21,039 bases of DNA from Bacillota bacterium (GTDB lineage: Bacteria > Bacillota > Clostridia > Christensenellales > Aristaeellaceae), in the NCBI GenBank assembly GCA_023404715.1, contig JAEYAR010000167.1, positions 1-21,039 on the forward strand. Reading direction: 5' to 3'. Numbering within the stretch: the stretch's first letter is position 1; the number at the start of each line of letters is the position of its first letter. Below, one piece after another: positions 7,119-14,408 of the stretch. The translations under genes were made by a program, and so were the position numbers. The notes beneath the pieces are model-generated. The model saw nothing but the letters and a program-made list of their open reading frames with translations, was not told the origin of the DNA and did no database searches.

Positions 7119-7517
7119 ATGCTGATGAAAACAGGAGAGCGTCTTCGTCTGGCACGTAAACATCGTGGGTATTCGCAGGTAGCGCTCGCGAAAGCCTTGG
7201 GGATGTCACGTGGTGTCATCACGAATATTGAATATGGTAAAGTCGTTCCCCAGCCTCTCGTCGCAGGCGCGATTTGCGAGATTTTGCAAATCCGAAGCGA
7301 ATGGCTGCTTGAGGGCGAGGAGCCTATGGAGGACTTTGGCACCGTCAAGCGCGTCACCCGGGTGCTTGGGGAGATCGCGGAAAGCGCGCGGCTGCTTACG
7401 CCGGCGGAGCAGGAATACGTGCTCGCCATGATCAAGACGTATCAGGCGCACAGGGCGCCTATGAAAGCGGATGCCATGCAGACGGAAAAGCAGGATTTGC
7501 CGCGGGAAGACGAATAG
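7119..7517 (+). CDS. XRE-family helix-turn-helix regulator
   Basis: 132 residues. A Cro/C1-type HTH domain spans ~5-65: 'GERLRLARKHRGYSQ', recognition part 'VALAKALGMSRGVITNIEYG', then 'ICEILQIRSEWLLEGEEPM', as in phage and mobile-element repressors. A short helical tail holds 'EQEYVLAMI' (97-105), and the last ~25 residues are charged and probably disordered. GAGGAGG lies 4 bases before ATG 7119 and 10 before ATG 7125; either start is possible and changes only two residues. It is divergent from the 63-residue gene, across a 400-base gap holding both promoters. Self-repression and control of the small gene are inferred from the shared AATGTATT sites. Confidence 0.9.
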   Translation: MLMKTGERLRLARKHRGYSQVALAKALGMSRGVITNIEYGKVVPQPLVAGAICEILQIRSEWLLEGEEPMEDFGTVKRVTRVLGEIAESARLLTPAEQEYVLAMIKTYQAHRAPMKADAMQTEKQDLPREDE

Positions 7518-7574
7518 GGACGCGGATGAATCCGCGCGAAAAAAACGCGCTCTCAAATAAATGAGGGGACGATA

Positions 7575-7598
7575 AACCCGCCATAGCTATGGCGGGTT
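7575..7598. repeat. Perfect 24-bp palindrome, left flank of repeat copy 2
   Basis: AACCCGCC-ATAGCTAT-GGCGGGTT, fully self-complementary. A one-base variant lies at 7810-7833, so the two enclose the second mosaic repeat. It sits 58 bases after the XRE stop and may act as a transcription end, though no T run follows. Confidence 0.7.
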
Positions 7599-7637
7599 CA
7601 GACCGTTGAAAAACCCTAGTTGCTTAGTTGGGGATGC

Positions 7638-7833
7638 ATGAAGGGGAGGATTCCCCTTCATTTTAAATCGTATCGACCGGCTCTGCCGGTCGGGCGGGGC
7701 GTTTTCCGCAGTCAAATGCGTAGCATTTGCGGAGGAAAACATTTCCCGTGATCTTCGTGCAAAATGATCCTTCATTTTGCACGAGGCCGTCGACAAAGTC
7801 GACGGCCAGAACCCGCCATGGCTATGGCGGGTT
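7638..7833 (+). repeat. Mosaic hairpin repeat, copy 2
   Basis: Hairpins in series: ATGAAGGGG/CCCCTTCAT (7638-7646, 7653-7661); A' CGACCGGC/GCCGGTCG (7674-7681, 7685-7692); B' TCCGC, bulge AGTC, AAATGC/GCATTT, GCGGA (7705-7733); then TCCCGT; C' with 12-pair arms (7755-7766, 7773-7784); D' GGCCGTCGAC/GTCGACGGCC (7785-7794, 7798-7807); and closing AACCCGCC/GGCGGGTT (7810-7833). The words TCGTATC, GGGCGGGG, the B frame and TCCCGT are shared with copy 1 at 48-195, while the stems differ but still pair. No gene is seen between 7518 and 7898. Confidence 0.7.
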
Positions 7834-7898
7834 TATTCATGGATAACCTCGTTTGTTTGGGTTGGGGAATACATGGTGGATGGAGCGGTTATACAAAT

Positions 7899-8636
7899 TC
7901 AATCAGAGATATACTGCCGAATTTTTTCTTCAAAAGCCTTCGCCTGAGGGCACAACGCTTTGACTTGTTCCCAATTTTTACAGACCTGTTCGATAAGCGC
8001 AGAATAGGGACGTCTGCTTTTCTTCCCACTCGGAATGCGAACGCCAAAATAATCCTTGCTATGTGTGATGATTTTCCATGGATCGTCAATACTTTCAGGC
8101 TCTTTTTGTGAAGCGTCATAGGCTGCAATAATCCACGTATCCGTACTATCGCATGGGATCGTAATTAGGATTGGGGATGCGCCTGTGTTATTTAAAAGGG
8201 CGGACAGCAGGTTTTTTAAGTATGTAACGCGAGCAGTAACGGAACCATCGCATGCCGGATTGGGTGGTAATGCTTGAGCACATCCGCCCGCTTTGGCGAT
8301 GGAGCAGTTGAGTGGGTGTTCGCTCTCTTGCCCGATGCATTGAATGTCGACAGACCGACAATACACTTCTCGCTCACATCTTGCTACATCGCCATCCATT
8401 TGAACGACAAGCAAATCCATTTTAGGGCTTACATCGTTCATATATTGCGATATACGTCCTGAATGCGTTTCACACCATTTCCATACGCCTTTCCATCCAT
8501 TTCCGAAATCTTTACCCAACACAGGATGGGGCTGTAACCAGAGGAATGCGTATTCTTGTTCCATGAAGAGCATGATCGTATTTCTGATCATGTCATAATC
8601 TCGATCGCCTTCACAAACGACGCCAATTGTCTTCAT
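7899..8636 (-). CDS. TOPRIM-like protein, partner of the ATPase
   Basis: 245 residues. The N-terminus 'IGVVCEGDRDYDMI' carries the TOPRIM Glu (Glu9), and 'MDLLVVQMDGDVA' supplies the Asp-x-Asp pair (Asp81, Asp83). Later 'IPCDSTDTWIIAAYD' resembles the segment after the metal site in RloB, DUF4276 and DUF4435-type TOPRIM proteins. Five Cys between 93 and 129 (93, 100, 111, 119, 129) might bind a metal. TOPRIM proteins of this kind are nucleases or effectors in defence modules such as PARIS (AriB). ATG 8636 overlaps the ATPase stop by four bases (ATGA), so translation is coupled. It is less G+C-rich than the rest of the window. The TOPRIM call rests on motifs only, and the exact family is not recognised. 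Confidence 0.7.
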   Translation of the reverse strand: MKTIGVVCEGDRDYDMIRNTIMLFMEQEYAFLWLQPHPVLGKDFGNGWKGVWKWCETHSGRISQYMNDVSPKMDLLVVQMDGDVARCEREVYCRSVDIQCIGQESEHPLNCSIAKAGGCAQALPPNPACDGSVTARVTYLKNLLSALLNNTGASPILITIPCDSTDTWIIAAYDASQKEPESIDDPWKIITHSKDYFGVRIPSGKKSRRPYSALIEQVCKNWEQVKALCPQAKAFEEKIRQYISD

Positions 8637-9826
8637 AACAAATCAGGGGTTCCTCCAATTCTTCCGGATGTCCACAACTGCGAAAGGGACTGTTCAGCCT
8701 TGATCAGCTCGCCCGTCGCCATAATACGGTTGATGGACACATGTCCTGTTCTAGGCGAGCGGTCTAAGGCAAACAGACGTATATTGTCGTTGGATAAATC
8801 TAGGCCATCGAGAGCTAGCGGATTGTGCGTCGTTAAAAAGACCGTTTTCTGTTGCCGGATCATGAGGTTACAAATTTCCCGCGTTACGGACCTTGCCAGG
8901 CGAGGATGCATCGCTTGATCGAAATTGTCGACAGCAAAAATAGAGGGTGCTTTGGGGTGCAGAGCCAAACAATACATGAATAATACGTATAGCGCCCCCT
9001 CGCTCGCATCGTAAGCGGTAAAGCGCACGGTATCCTTTAGAAAACGATCTTGGAATTCAAGCACCCTTCTGCTCACGGGAACGGCGGAGTTGATTCGCTC
9101 CTTCGTCGGACTGCCGACGTTTATAGCATCAGCCCAGTCAATTAAATCAAGAACTTCATCGAGGTCGATACAAAGGCTATCGCCTAAGGCATGATCTCCA
9201 TCGTGATCGTGCATGATTTCCTCTAGAGCTTCGGCAAGGCGTCCGCCATTTAATCCAATAGGAACTGCTTGCTGCGGGTCGGGAACCACGCCGCGCAACG
9301 CAGCTGTGAACGGTTGATAAATCGCATAATTTCGAAAAGGTTCCAAAGCGGGACGGAGCCTCTCCAGGCTTTGGTCTTTATCCGTCAACAGCATCCCCAA
9401 ATAGCTGTCATAGTTTTCTTTTGATGCCCCGCTGCGCCCCCAAACCTTATGGCCCCCGCGCAGGAGGGTTTCTGAATGATAGCGCCACGCATTGTCATCC
9501 GACGGCGTATTCAGATGAACGCTATATTGAAAAGAATCGGGGGCATCCTCCGTCGTCCACCCCAGATCCATCGAAATCGTCTGACTACGCTTGCTATCCT
9601 TAAACGCTGATTTGTATAACGTAGGCGCACTGAGGCGAACCCCTTTTCGGCTTAACGAGTTGCCGTCGACGCGGTCGGTCATAGCGGCACTCAATACGCC
9701 GATCGCCTCAAGAAGCGTCGATTTGCCAGAACCGTTTGCACCGATGAAAATATTTACAAGGCCCGGGGAAAAGAATACGTTTTTCAACGCTTTGAAATCT
9801 CTGATTGCCAATGTCTCAATGCGCAT
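8633..9826 (-). CDS. RecF/SMC-like AAA ATPase
   Basis: 397 residues, of the AAA_15/AAA_21 type found in OLD, PARIS (AriA) and related defence ATPases. 'MRIETLAIRDFKALKNV' is the typical first strand. The Walker A loop is at 29-37 (GANGSGKST), the ABC-like signature 'DASEGAL' at 273-279, Walker B strand 'IFAVDNFDQAMHP' at 296-308, and the H-loop 'TTHNPLALDG' at 332-341. The catalytic Glu after Walker B Asp300 is Asn301. Residues ~45-270 form the insertion between the halves. ATG 9826 gives the canonical N-terminus but has only GGGGGA before it; ATG 9862 adds 12 residues and has GGAAGG too close. First gene of a two-gene operon with the TOPRIM gene. Confidence 0.85.
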   Translation of the reverse strand: MRIETLAIRDFKALKNVFFSPGLVNIFIGANGSGKSTLLEAIGVLSAAMTDRVDGNSLSRKGVRLSAPTLYKSAFKDSKRSQTISMDLGWTTEDAPDSFQYSVHLNTPSDDNAWRYHSETLLRGGHKVWGRSGASKENYDSYLGMLLTDKDQSLERLRPALEPFRNYAIYQPFTAALRGVVPDPQQAVPIGLNGGRLAEALEEIMHDHDGDHALGDSLCIDLDEVLDLIDWADAINVGSPTKERINSAVPVSRRVLEFQDRFLKDTVRFTAYDASEGALYVLFMYCLALHPKAPSIFAVDNFDQAMHPRLARSVTREICNLMIRQQKTVFLTTHNPLALDGLDLSNDNIRLFALDRSPRTGHVSINRIMATGELIKAEQSLSQLWTSGRIGGTPDLL

Positions 9827-9885
9827 GTTTTCTTTCCCCCAACTTATGGATAAATGCTTCATCAGCCTTCCAAATTCTTGCGTTA

Positions 9886-9914
9886 AGTATACGGGATAAC
9901 ACCTGGAATGTCAA
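9886..9914 (-). promoter_or_regulatory. Promoter of the ATPase-TOPRIM operon
   Basis: On the minus strand, TTGACA (9914-9909), 17 bases, TATACT (9891-9886). Transcription should start near 9879. It lies just after the MATE gene, so the module is independently expressed. Confidence 0.8.
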
Positions 9915-9939
9915 ACGCAATCTGATTCGGAGCGTTCTT

Positions 9940-11328
9940 CTATAGCTTCCCCGCGGCGCGCATGCCCTCCTCGGTGACGGGGTGGATCCACTTATCCTTG
10001 AGAAAGTAGCGCAGGGCGCAGACGGTCTTCACGGCGTCCTCGCTGAGGAGCATGACGAGATAGACGGCGATGAACGGCAGCTTAAACACCATGCCGCACA
10101 GGAAGGTCAGCGGCAGCGCGATGCACCACACGCACACGGTATCGAGGATGACGCCGATGCGCGTATCGCCGCCCGCGCGGAAGACGCCGACGATCGTGAT
10201 ATAGGGGATGTTGCGCAGGCCGATCTCCAGCCCGTAGAGCAGGATGATCTGCCGCGTGAGGCTGCGCACCGCGTCCGACACGTTGAAGAGGGAGAGGATC
10301 GGCGTGCGCAGCGCGATGAGCGCGAGGCCGACGGTGACGGACATGCCGGTCATCAGCACGGTAAAGCGGCGCGCATCGAGCTTGGCGCGGGCGAACTCGC
10401 CCATGCCGATCTGCTTGCCGATGAGCACCGAGCAGGCGTGGCACAGGCCGACGAAGAACACGAAGGCGAGGTTTTCCACCGTGCGGAAGATCGTCAGCGC
10501 GGCGTAATTGTCCGTGCCCATATGCCCGTAGATCATGTTGTAGCCCATGGTACCGACGGCCCACATGCCCTCGTTGACGAGCGCAGGCAGGCTCACGGAC
10601 AGGAACTGGCGCAGAAAGGCCGCATCCCAAGCGAAGAGCCGGCGAAAGGGCGCGCGCAGCAGCGTACGGCGCGCGATGGCCACGCCGTATAGCACGACGA
10701 CGTTGACCCAGGCGGCGAGGGTGGTGGCGATGGCCGCGCCGCGCAGCCCCATCGCGGGCGCGCCCAGTTTGCCGAAGATGAGGACGTAGTTGAGCGCAGC
10801 GTTGGTGAGAACGGAGCAAAGCGAGGCGAGCACGGGCAGGCGCACCTCCTCGGTGGAGCGCAGTAGCGTGCTCGCTGCCTGGCTGAGCGCGAGGCCCAGG
10901 TAAGAGAAGCATACCATGTTGAGATAGCTACAGCCCTGCTCGATGACCACGGGATCCTTTGTGAAGAGCTGCATGACAAACGCGGGGGCGAAGCGGCCCA
11001 CGAACATGAAGAGCACGGCGGGAATGCAGGCGCCCGTCAGCAACAGGCCGAACGTGCGGTGGATGCCGCGCACATCGCGCACGCCCCAGTACTGCGCGAG
11101 AAAGACGGCCCCGCCGCTGGTCACGCCGAAGAAGAGGATGTTCATCACCCACGACCACTGGCCGGCCATGCCGACCGCGGCGAGGGGGACGTCGCCGAGC
11201 GAGCCGATCATGACGGTATCGACCAGCGTGAAGGACGAGAGCAGCAGGTTTTGCAGCGCGATGGGCAGCGCCAGGCGCAGGGCGGACCGCCAGAAGCCGC
11301 GATCCGCAAAAAGGTTTTTGAGGCGCAT
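9940..11328 (-). CDS. MATE-family multidrug/cation antiporter
   Basis: 462 residues with about 12 hydrophobic helices and the twofold layout of MATE (NorM/DinF type) exporters, which use a Na+ or H+ gradient to export drugs or metabolites. The start 'FWRSALRLALPIALQNLLLSSFTLVDTVMIGSLG' is typical of helix 1 and the first loop, and 'LVNEGMWAVGTMGYNMIYG' near residue 245 is its counterpart in the second half. ATG 11328 follows AAAGGAG by 6 bases. No substrate can be assigned. It lies 179 bases downstream of the alarmone synthetase on the same strand. I see no clear promoter or terminator between them, so read-through is possible. Confidence 0.93.
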   Translation of the reverse strand: MRLKNLFADRGFWRSALRLALPIALQNLLLSSFTLVDTVMIGSLGDVPLAAVGMAGQWSWVMNILFFGVTSGGAVFLAQYWGVRDVRGIHRTFGLLLTGACIPAVLFMFVGRFAPAFVMQLFTKDPVVIEQGCSYLNMVCFSYLGLALSQAASTLLRSTEEVRLPVLASLCSVLTNAALNYVLIFGKLGAPAMGLRGAAIATTLAAWVNVVVLYGVAIARRTLLRAPFRRLFAWDAAFLRQFLSVSLPALVNEGMWAVGTMGYNMIYGHMGTDNYAALTIFRTVENLAFVFFVGLCHACSVLIGKQIGMGEFARAKLDARRFTVLMTGMSVTVGLALIALRTPILSLFNVSDAVRSLTRQIILLYGLEIGLRNIPYITIVGVFRAGGDTRIGVILDTVCVWCIALPLTFLCGMVFKLPFIAVYLVMLLSEDAVKTVCALRYFLKDKWIHPVTEEGMRAAGKL

Positions 11329-11359
11329 ACATGTCTCCTTTGGTAAATTAACAGAAAGA

Positions 11360-11471
11360 AGGCTCCCGTGCAGGGAGCGGAAGGGGAGAGGTGGGCTACA
11401 GGTGTGTGAAGCATTTTCTACGTGATAATGACATTAGCGCGGTGCGCGCCCCTACATGGGTTTGAAGCATT
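11360..11471. repeat. Intergenic hairpin and short repeats
   Basis: The 179-base gap between MATE and the alarmone synthetase holds hairpin GCTCCC/GGGAGC (about 11363-11379), the word GTGCGCGCCCCTAC shared with 1884-1898 in part, and the 9-bp direct repeat TGAAGCATT (11407-11415, 11463-11471) enclosing the shared word. No gene is seen. Confidence 0.4.
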
Positions 11472-11507
11472 ATCGCCGGGAGCCGTCGCTTTGGCGAGAG
11501 GCTATCG

Positions 11508-12566
11508 TCAGGACTGGGGCGGCTTGCGCTCGGAGAGGGTATAGATCGAATCCATGAGCCGTCCCAGCTGCGTCTCCTCGGGCAGCTCGGTGCCCTCCAT
11601 CGCCAGGCAGGCGAGGGCGTAGTGCACGATGCTGTAGTAGTTGAGCCCGGTGGGCCGGCGCATCTTGAGCCAGTAGCGGCCAAAGCCGATGATGCGCTCG
11701 CGGTTCTTTTCGAGCATGTCGTCCAGCTCATTGATGTAGTTGATGCCCAGATAGGCGAGCTTTTGCGGCACCTTCTGGCGCACGATGAACTCGGTGTCGA
11801 ACGTCATGGGGATCGCTTGGCCCTCCGCGATGGCCGCGTTGATGGAGCGTACGGTTTCGGACGTATCCAGGTATTTGCCCAGCGACGTGATGTTGATGTC
11901 GGTCCGCAGCACGCGCTCGATGCGGTCGATGGAGTGGCTGTAGCGCTCCACCTCGTCGCGCACGTTGCAAAACTCCTCGTCGAGCAGCTCCAGCGAGGCG
12001 GAAAGGCGCGAGAGCCGCCTGCGCACGATGCGGGGGATCTCAAAATCGTTCTTGTAGCCCAGGCCGTGTTCGATCTCGGCCCAGGCGTGCTGCAGCACCG
12101 TGCGGATCTGGATTTCAAAGGCCACGTCCGCATAGGGTTGGTATTCCGCCAGCTGCAGACGCGTCTTGGAAAAGCGAACGATCATGTGCAGCGAGTTGTA
12201 GCCGAAATCGACGGCCTCCTGCTTTTTGCGCCGCCGCTCCACGATCTCGACCACGTCGAACTCGCGCGCGCAGAGCGCCTGCACGCGGTCGACGTCGTCC
12301 TCAAACAGGGTGATGACGCGGCAGCCGATCACATCCGTAATGTCGCAAAGCGCCTGATACTTATGCTTGAAGCGCACCTTGCGGCGCAGCTTCTCTTCGC
12401 TCTTGATGCGGATAGACAGGTTGGAGATGGAGATCCCCTCGCGTTCGATCAGCATGGGCAGGATATCTTGCAGGTCGGAGGCCATATGGCTGAACAGTTC
12501 CCTTTTCTGGGCGAACTCGGCCATGATGCGCTCTTCAAATTGTTCGGGGATCGCCAATTCCGACAT
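11508..12566 (-). CDS. RelA/SpoT-domain alarmone synthetase
   Basis: 352 residues. A RelA_SpoT nucleotidyltransferase domain (~45-175) makes (p)ppGpp from ATP and GDP/GTP. Visible motifs are 'RIKSEEKLRRKVRFK', 'DVIGCRVITLFEDDVD', 'DFGYNSLHMIVRF' and 'FEIQIRTVLQHAWAEIEHGL', where Glu151 matches the catalytic Glu. No HD hydrolase domain and no TGS/ACT domains are present, so it is a stand-alone synthetase. It is longer than typical SasA/SasB enzymes (about 210-250) because of a ~140-residue helical C-terminal part of unknown role. ATG 12566 follows AGAGGG. Only 26 bases separate it from the upstream L,D-transpeptidase, suggesting one transcript. A toxic SAS is possible, but I see no small antitoxin gene. 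Confidence 0.88.
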   Translation of the reverse strand: MSELAIPEQFEERIMAEFAQKRELFSHMASDLQDILPMLIEREGISISNLSIRIKSEEKLRRKVRFKHKYQALCDITDVIGCRVITLFEDDVDRVQALCAREFDVVEIVERRRKKQEAVDFGYNSLHMIVRFSKTRLQLAEYQPYADVAFEIQIRTVLQHAWAEIEHGLGYKNDFEIPRIVRRRLSRLSASLELLDEEFCNVRDEVERYSHSIDRIERVLRTDINITSLGKYLDTSETVRSINAAIAEGQAIPMTFDTEFIVRQKVPQKLAYLGINYINELDDMLEKNRERIIGFGRYWLKMRRPTGLNYYSIVHYALACLAMEGTELPEETQLGRLMDSIYTLSERKPPQS

Positions 12567-12592
12567 GGGGCAGCCCTCTTCTCCAGTAGTGA

Positions 12593-14284
12593 TTATGCCT
12601 CCGGCGCGTCGTCGCCCTGAATATCATCCGCGGCCCCGTCGCCTTCGCCCAGCACGTCGTCGGGAATCTGCGCGCCGATCTGCTCGGCCGCCTTCTTCCA
12701 GTTCTCCAGGATCGTCTCCTTGCGCAGCGGCGCGTTGCAATCCGGGCAGGGGGTCAGCTTGTCGAAGGGGGAGGTATCCAGGTCGCCGTAGGTGAAGTCG
12801 CCGGTCAGCGGCAGGAAGCGCTTTTTGACGTTCGGGCACTCCGCCACCGCGTGGTACATCTTGCCGCCGTCGAGATTGCGGTAGAGCGGCGTGTCGTCCG
12901 CGGGCAGGTCGGGCGGGGGCATGGTACGGCCCTTGTCCTCCCAGACGAGCACCTTGGTGTTCTTTTTGAGGTTATCCCACAGCCAGCGCATGTTTTGGCC
13001 CTGTTCGTTCTTGGAGCGCTGGATGCGGATGCAGCCGTGGCTCGCCTTTTGGCCCAGATAGGCCTCAAAGTTGGCATAGCGCCGCGTCGTGCCGTCGGAG
13101 CCGAGCTTGTGCGGCACCTCGTGCAGCAGCGTGCCGCCGTTGATGCGCATGCCCATGTCGCAGTACATCAGGCCGGAGCCCGAGCCGCTCGTGAACTGGC
13201 CCACCCAGCTGACGACGAGGAATTCGCCCGCGGGCGTCTCGTTGTAGGGTTGGGACTTCGTGGGGAAGCCCGTGGAGCATATCAGCTCGCCGATGATCTT
13301 GCCGTCCTCGAAGATGTAGAGCTTCTGCGTGAGCTTGTCGACCAGCAGCGCGTATTTATCGGAGGGCGTCACGCTCTTGAGCAGGCTGGTCTTCACATAG
13401 CCCTGGATGAGCTTGGCCGCCTGATCCTCGATGTGCTGGGATTCCCACTTCGTGCCGTCGTTGGAGTAGGCCTCGATGAACGTATAGCCGTTTTGATCCT
13501 CCGAGAGGATGTTTACGCCCTGCGAGGTGCCGTGCAGCTCGCCCGCGACGTTTGTGCGGGGGCGCAGATCCGCCCCGGCCTCGTAGGTCGGCAGCACGTG
13601 CTCGCGCTGATCTACGTCGAGTACGGTGATGGGCTGCATCATGATCTCCCAGATCGCCTGCTGATGCTCCGGGTCGCCGAGGTCGTAGTCGTCCGGGTTC
13701 ATCTCCCAGAACGTCTTGGCGGTGGGTACGGGCTTCTTCGTCGCCTCGGGCGCGGGCGTGCGTGCGGGGGCGGGGGTCTTCTCCGCGCCGTCGCCGTTGT
13801 CGCCTGCGGTTTCCCCCGCATCCGCGCCGGGCTCGTCATCCGCCTCGGGCGCGTCTGCCTCGGACGTATCCGCGCCGGACGTATCCGGGCCGTGCACGAC
13901 GTCGAACGAGATCATCTGCGCGGCCGATTCGTTGCCCGCATCGTCGGTCAGGCGCAGCAAAATGCCCCACGTGCCCTCGGCGAGCGGCTCATCCTCTGCG
14001 ATATAGCCGTTCCAGCGCAGCATACCGTGGCCTTCCTTGACGGGCAGCTGGCCGAGCGTGCTCAGCTCCGACCCGTCGTCGAGGTTGTAGAGCGTCGCCG
14101 TCACCGTGCCCGCGACGCTGGAATCAAACTCGATATACCAGCCCTCGCCCACCGTGAGCACGGAATCGTCGGCGATCACGTTGGTCAGCTCGGGCGCGCC
14201 GCCGCCTTCTTCGCCCAGGGCAGGAAGCGCGCTGAGCAGCAGGAGCAGCGCCGTCAGGATGGAGAGGATGCGTTTTGCCATCAT
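12593..14284 (-). CDS. Secreted L,D-transpeptidase (YkuD) with metal-site tail
   Basis: 563 residues. A signal peptide (1-24, cut likely after 'ALG') is followed by a beta-sandwich resembling a FlgD-type Ig fold (~30-130), an acidic Pro/Ala/Thr linker (~131-190), an SH3-like region (~220-300) and a YkuD domain (~310-448). The last has 'LPHE'-type 'LLHEVPH' and catalytic Cys418 in 'SHGCIRI'. It forms 3-3 cross-links in peptidoglycan or attaches proteins, outside the membrane. The C-terminus has His478, Cys483, Cys513 and Cys516 in the 'YH...C...PCPDC' pattern of Ada-like metal-binding tails, which is unusual here. Start ATG at 14284 or 14281, with a weak GGGGG site. First gene before the alarmone synthetase. 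Confidence 0.92.
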   Translation of the reverse strand: MMAKRILSILTALLLLLSALPALGEEGGGAPELTNVIADDSVLTVGEGWYIEFDSSVAGTVTATLYNLDDGSELSTLGQLPVKEGHGMLRWNGYIAEDEPLAEGTWGILLRLTDDAGNESAAQMISFDVVHGPDTSGADTSEADAPEADDEPGADAGETAGDNGDGAEKTPAPARTPAPEATKKPVPTAKTFWEMNPDDYDLGDPEHQQAIWEIMMQPITVLDVDQREHVLPTYEAGADLRPRTNVAGELHGTSQGVNILSEDQNGYTFIEAYSNDGTKWESQHIEDQAAKLIQGYVKTSLLKSVTPSDKYALLVDKLTQKLYIFEDGKIIGELICSTGFPTKSQPYNETPAGEFLVVSWVGQFTSGSGSGLMYCDMGMRINGGTLLHEVPHKLGSDGTTRRYANFEAYLGQKASHGCIRIQRSKNEQGQNMRWLWDNLKKNTKVLVWEDKGRTMPPPDLPADDTPLYRNLDGGKMYHAVAECPNVKKRFLPLTGDFTYGDLDTSPFDKLTPCPDCNAPLRKETILENWKKAAEQIGAQIPDDVLGEGDGAADDIQGDDAPEA

Positions 14285-14408
14285 GGAACCCCCGTATCTT
14301 TTTCATAAGCTGGACGGTTCAGCCGCCGCGCGGCCACCGCGGGCGGAAGAACCCTCTCATTTAAACGAATGAGGCATAAAAAATCTTGCGCCCGGCGCAT
14401 ATAACCCT

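Noticed and set aside
7638..7833. CRISPR array
   Set aside because: The repeats are inverted hairpins of differing sequence, with no direct repeat-spacer periodicity and no cas genes.
7764..8111. Plus-strand frame overlapping the TOPRIM gene
   Set aside because: It runs through the hairpin repeat and the antisense of the TOPRIM gene, with no ribosome site.
12851..14308. 485-codon plus-strand frame opposite the L,D-transpeptidase
   Set aside because: The composition is a mirror of the real gene; no domain signs. The minus strand has a signal peptide and SHGC motif.
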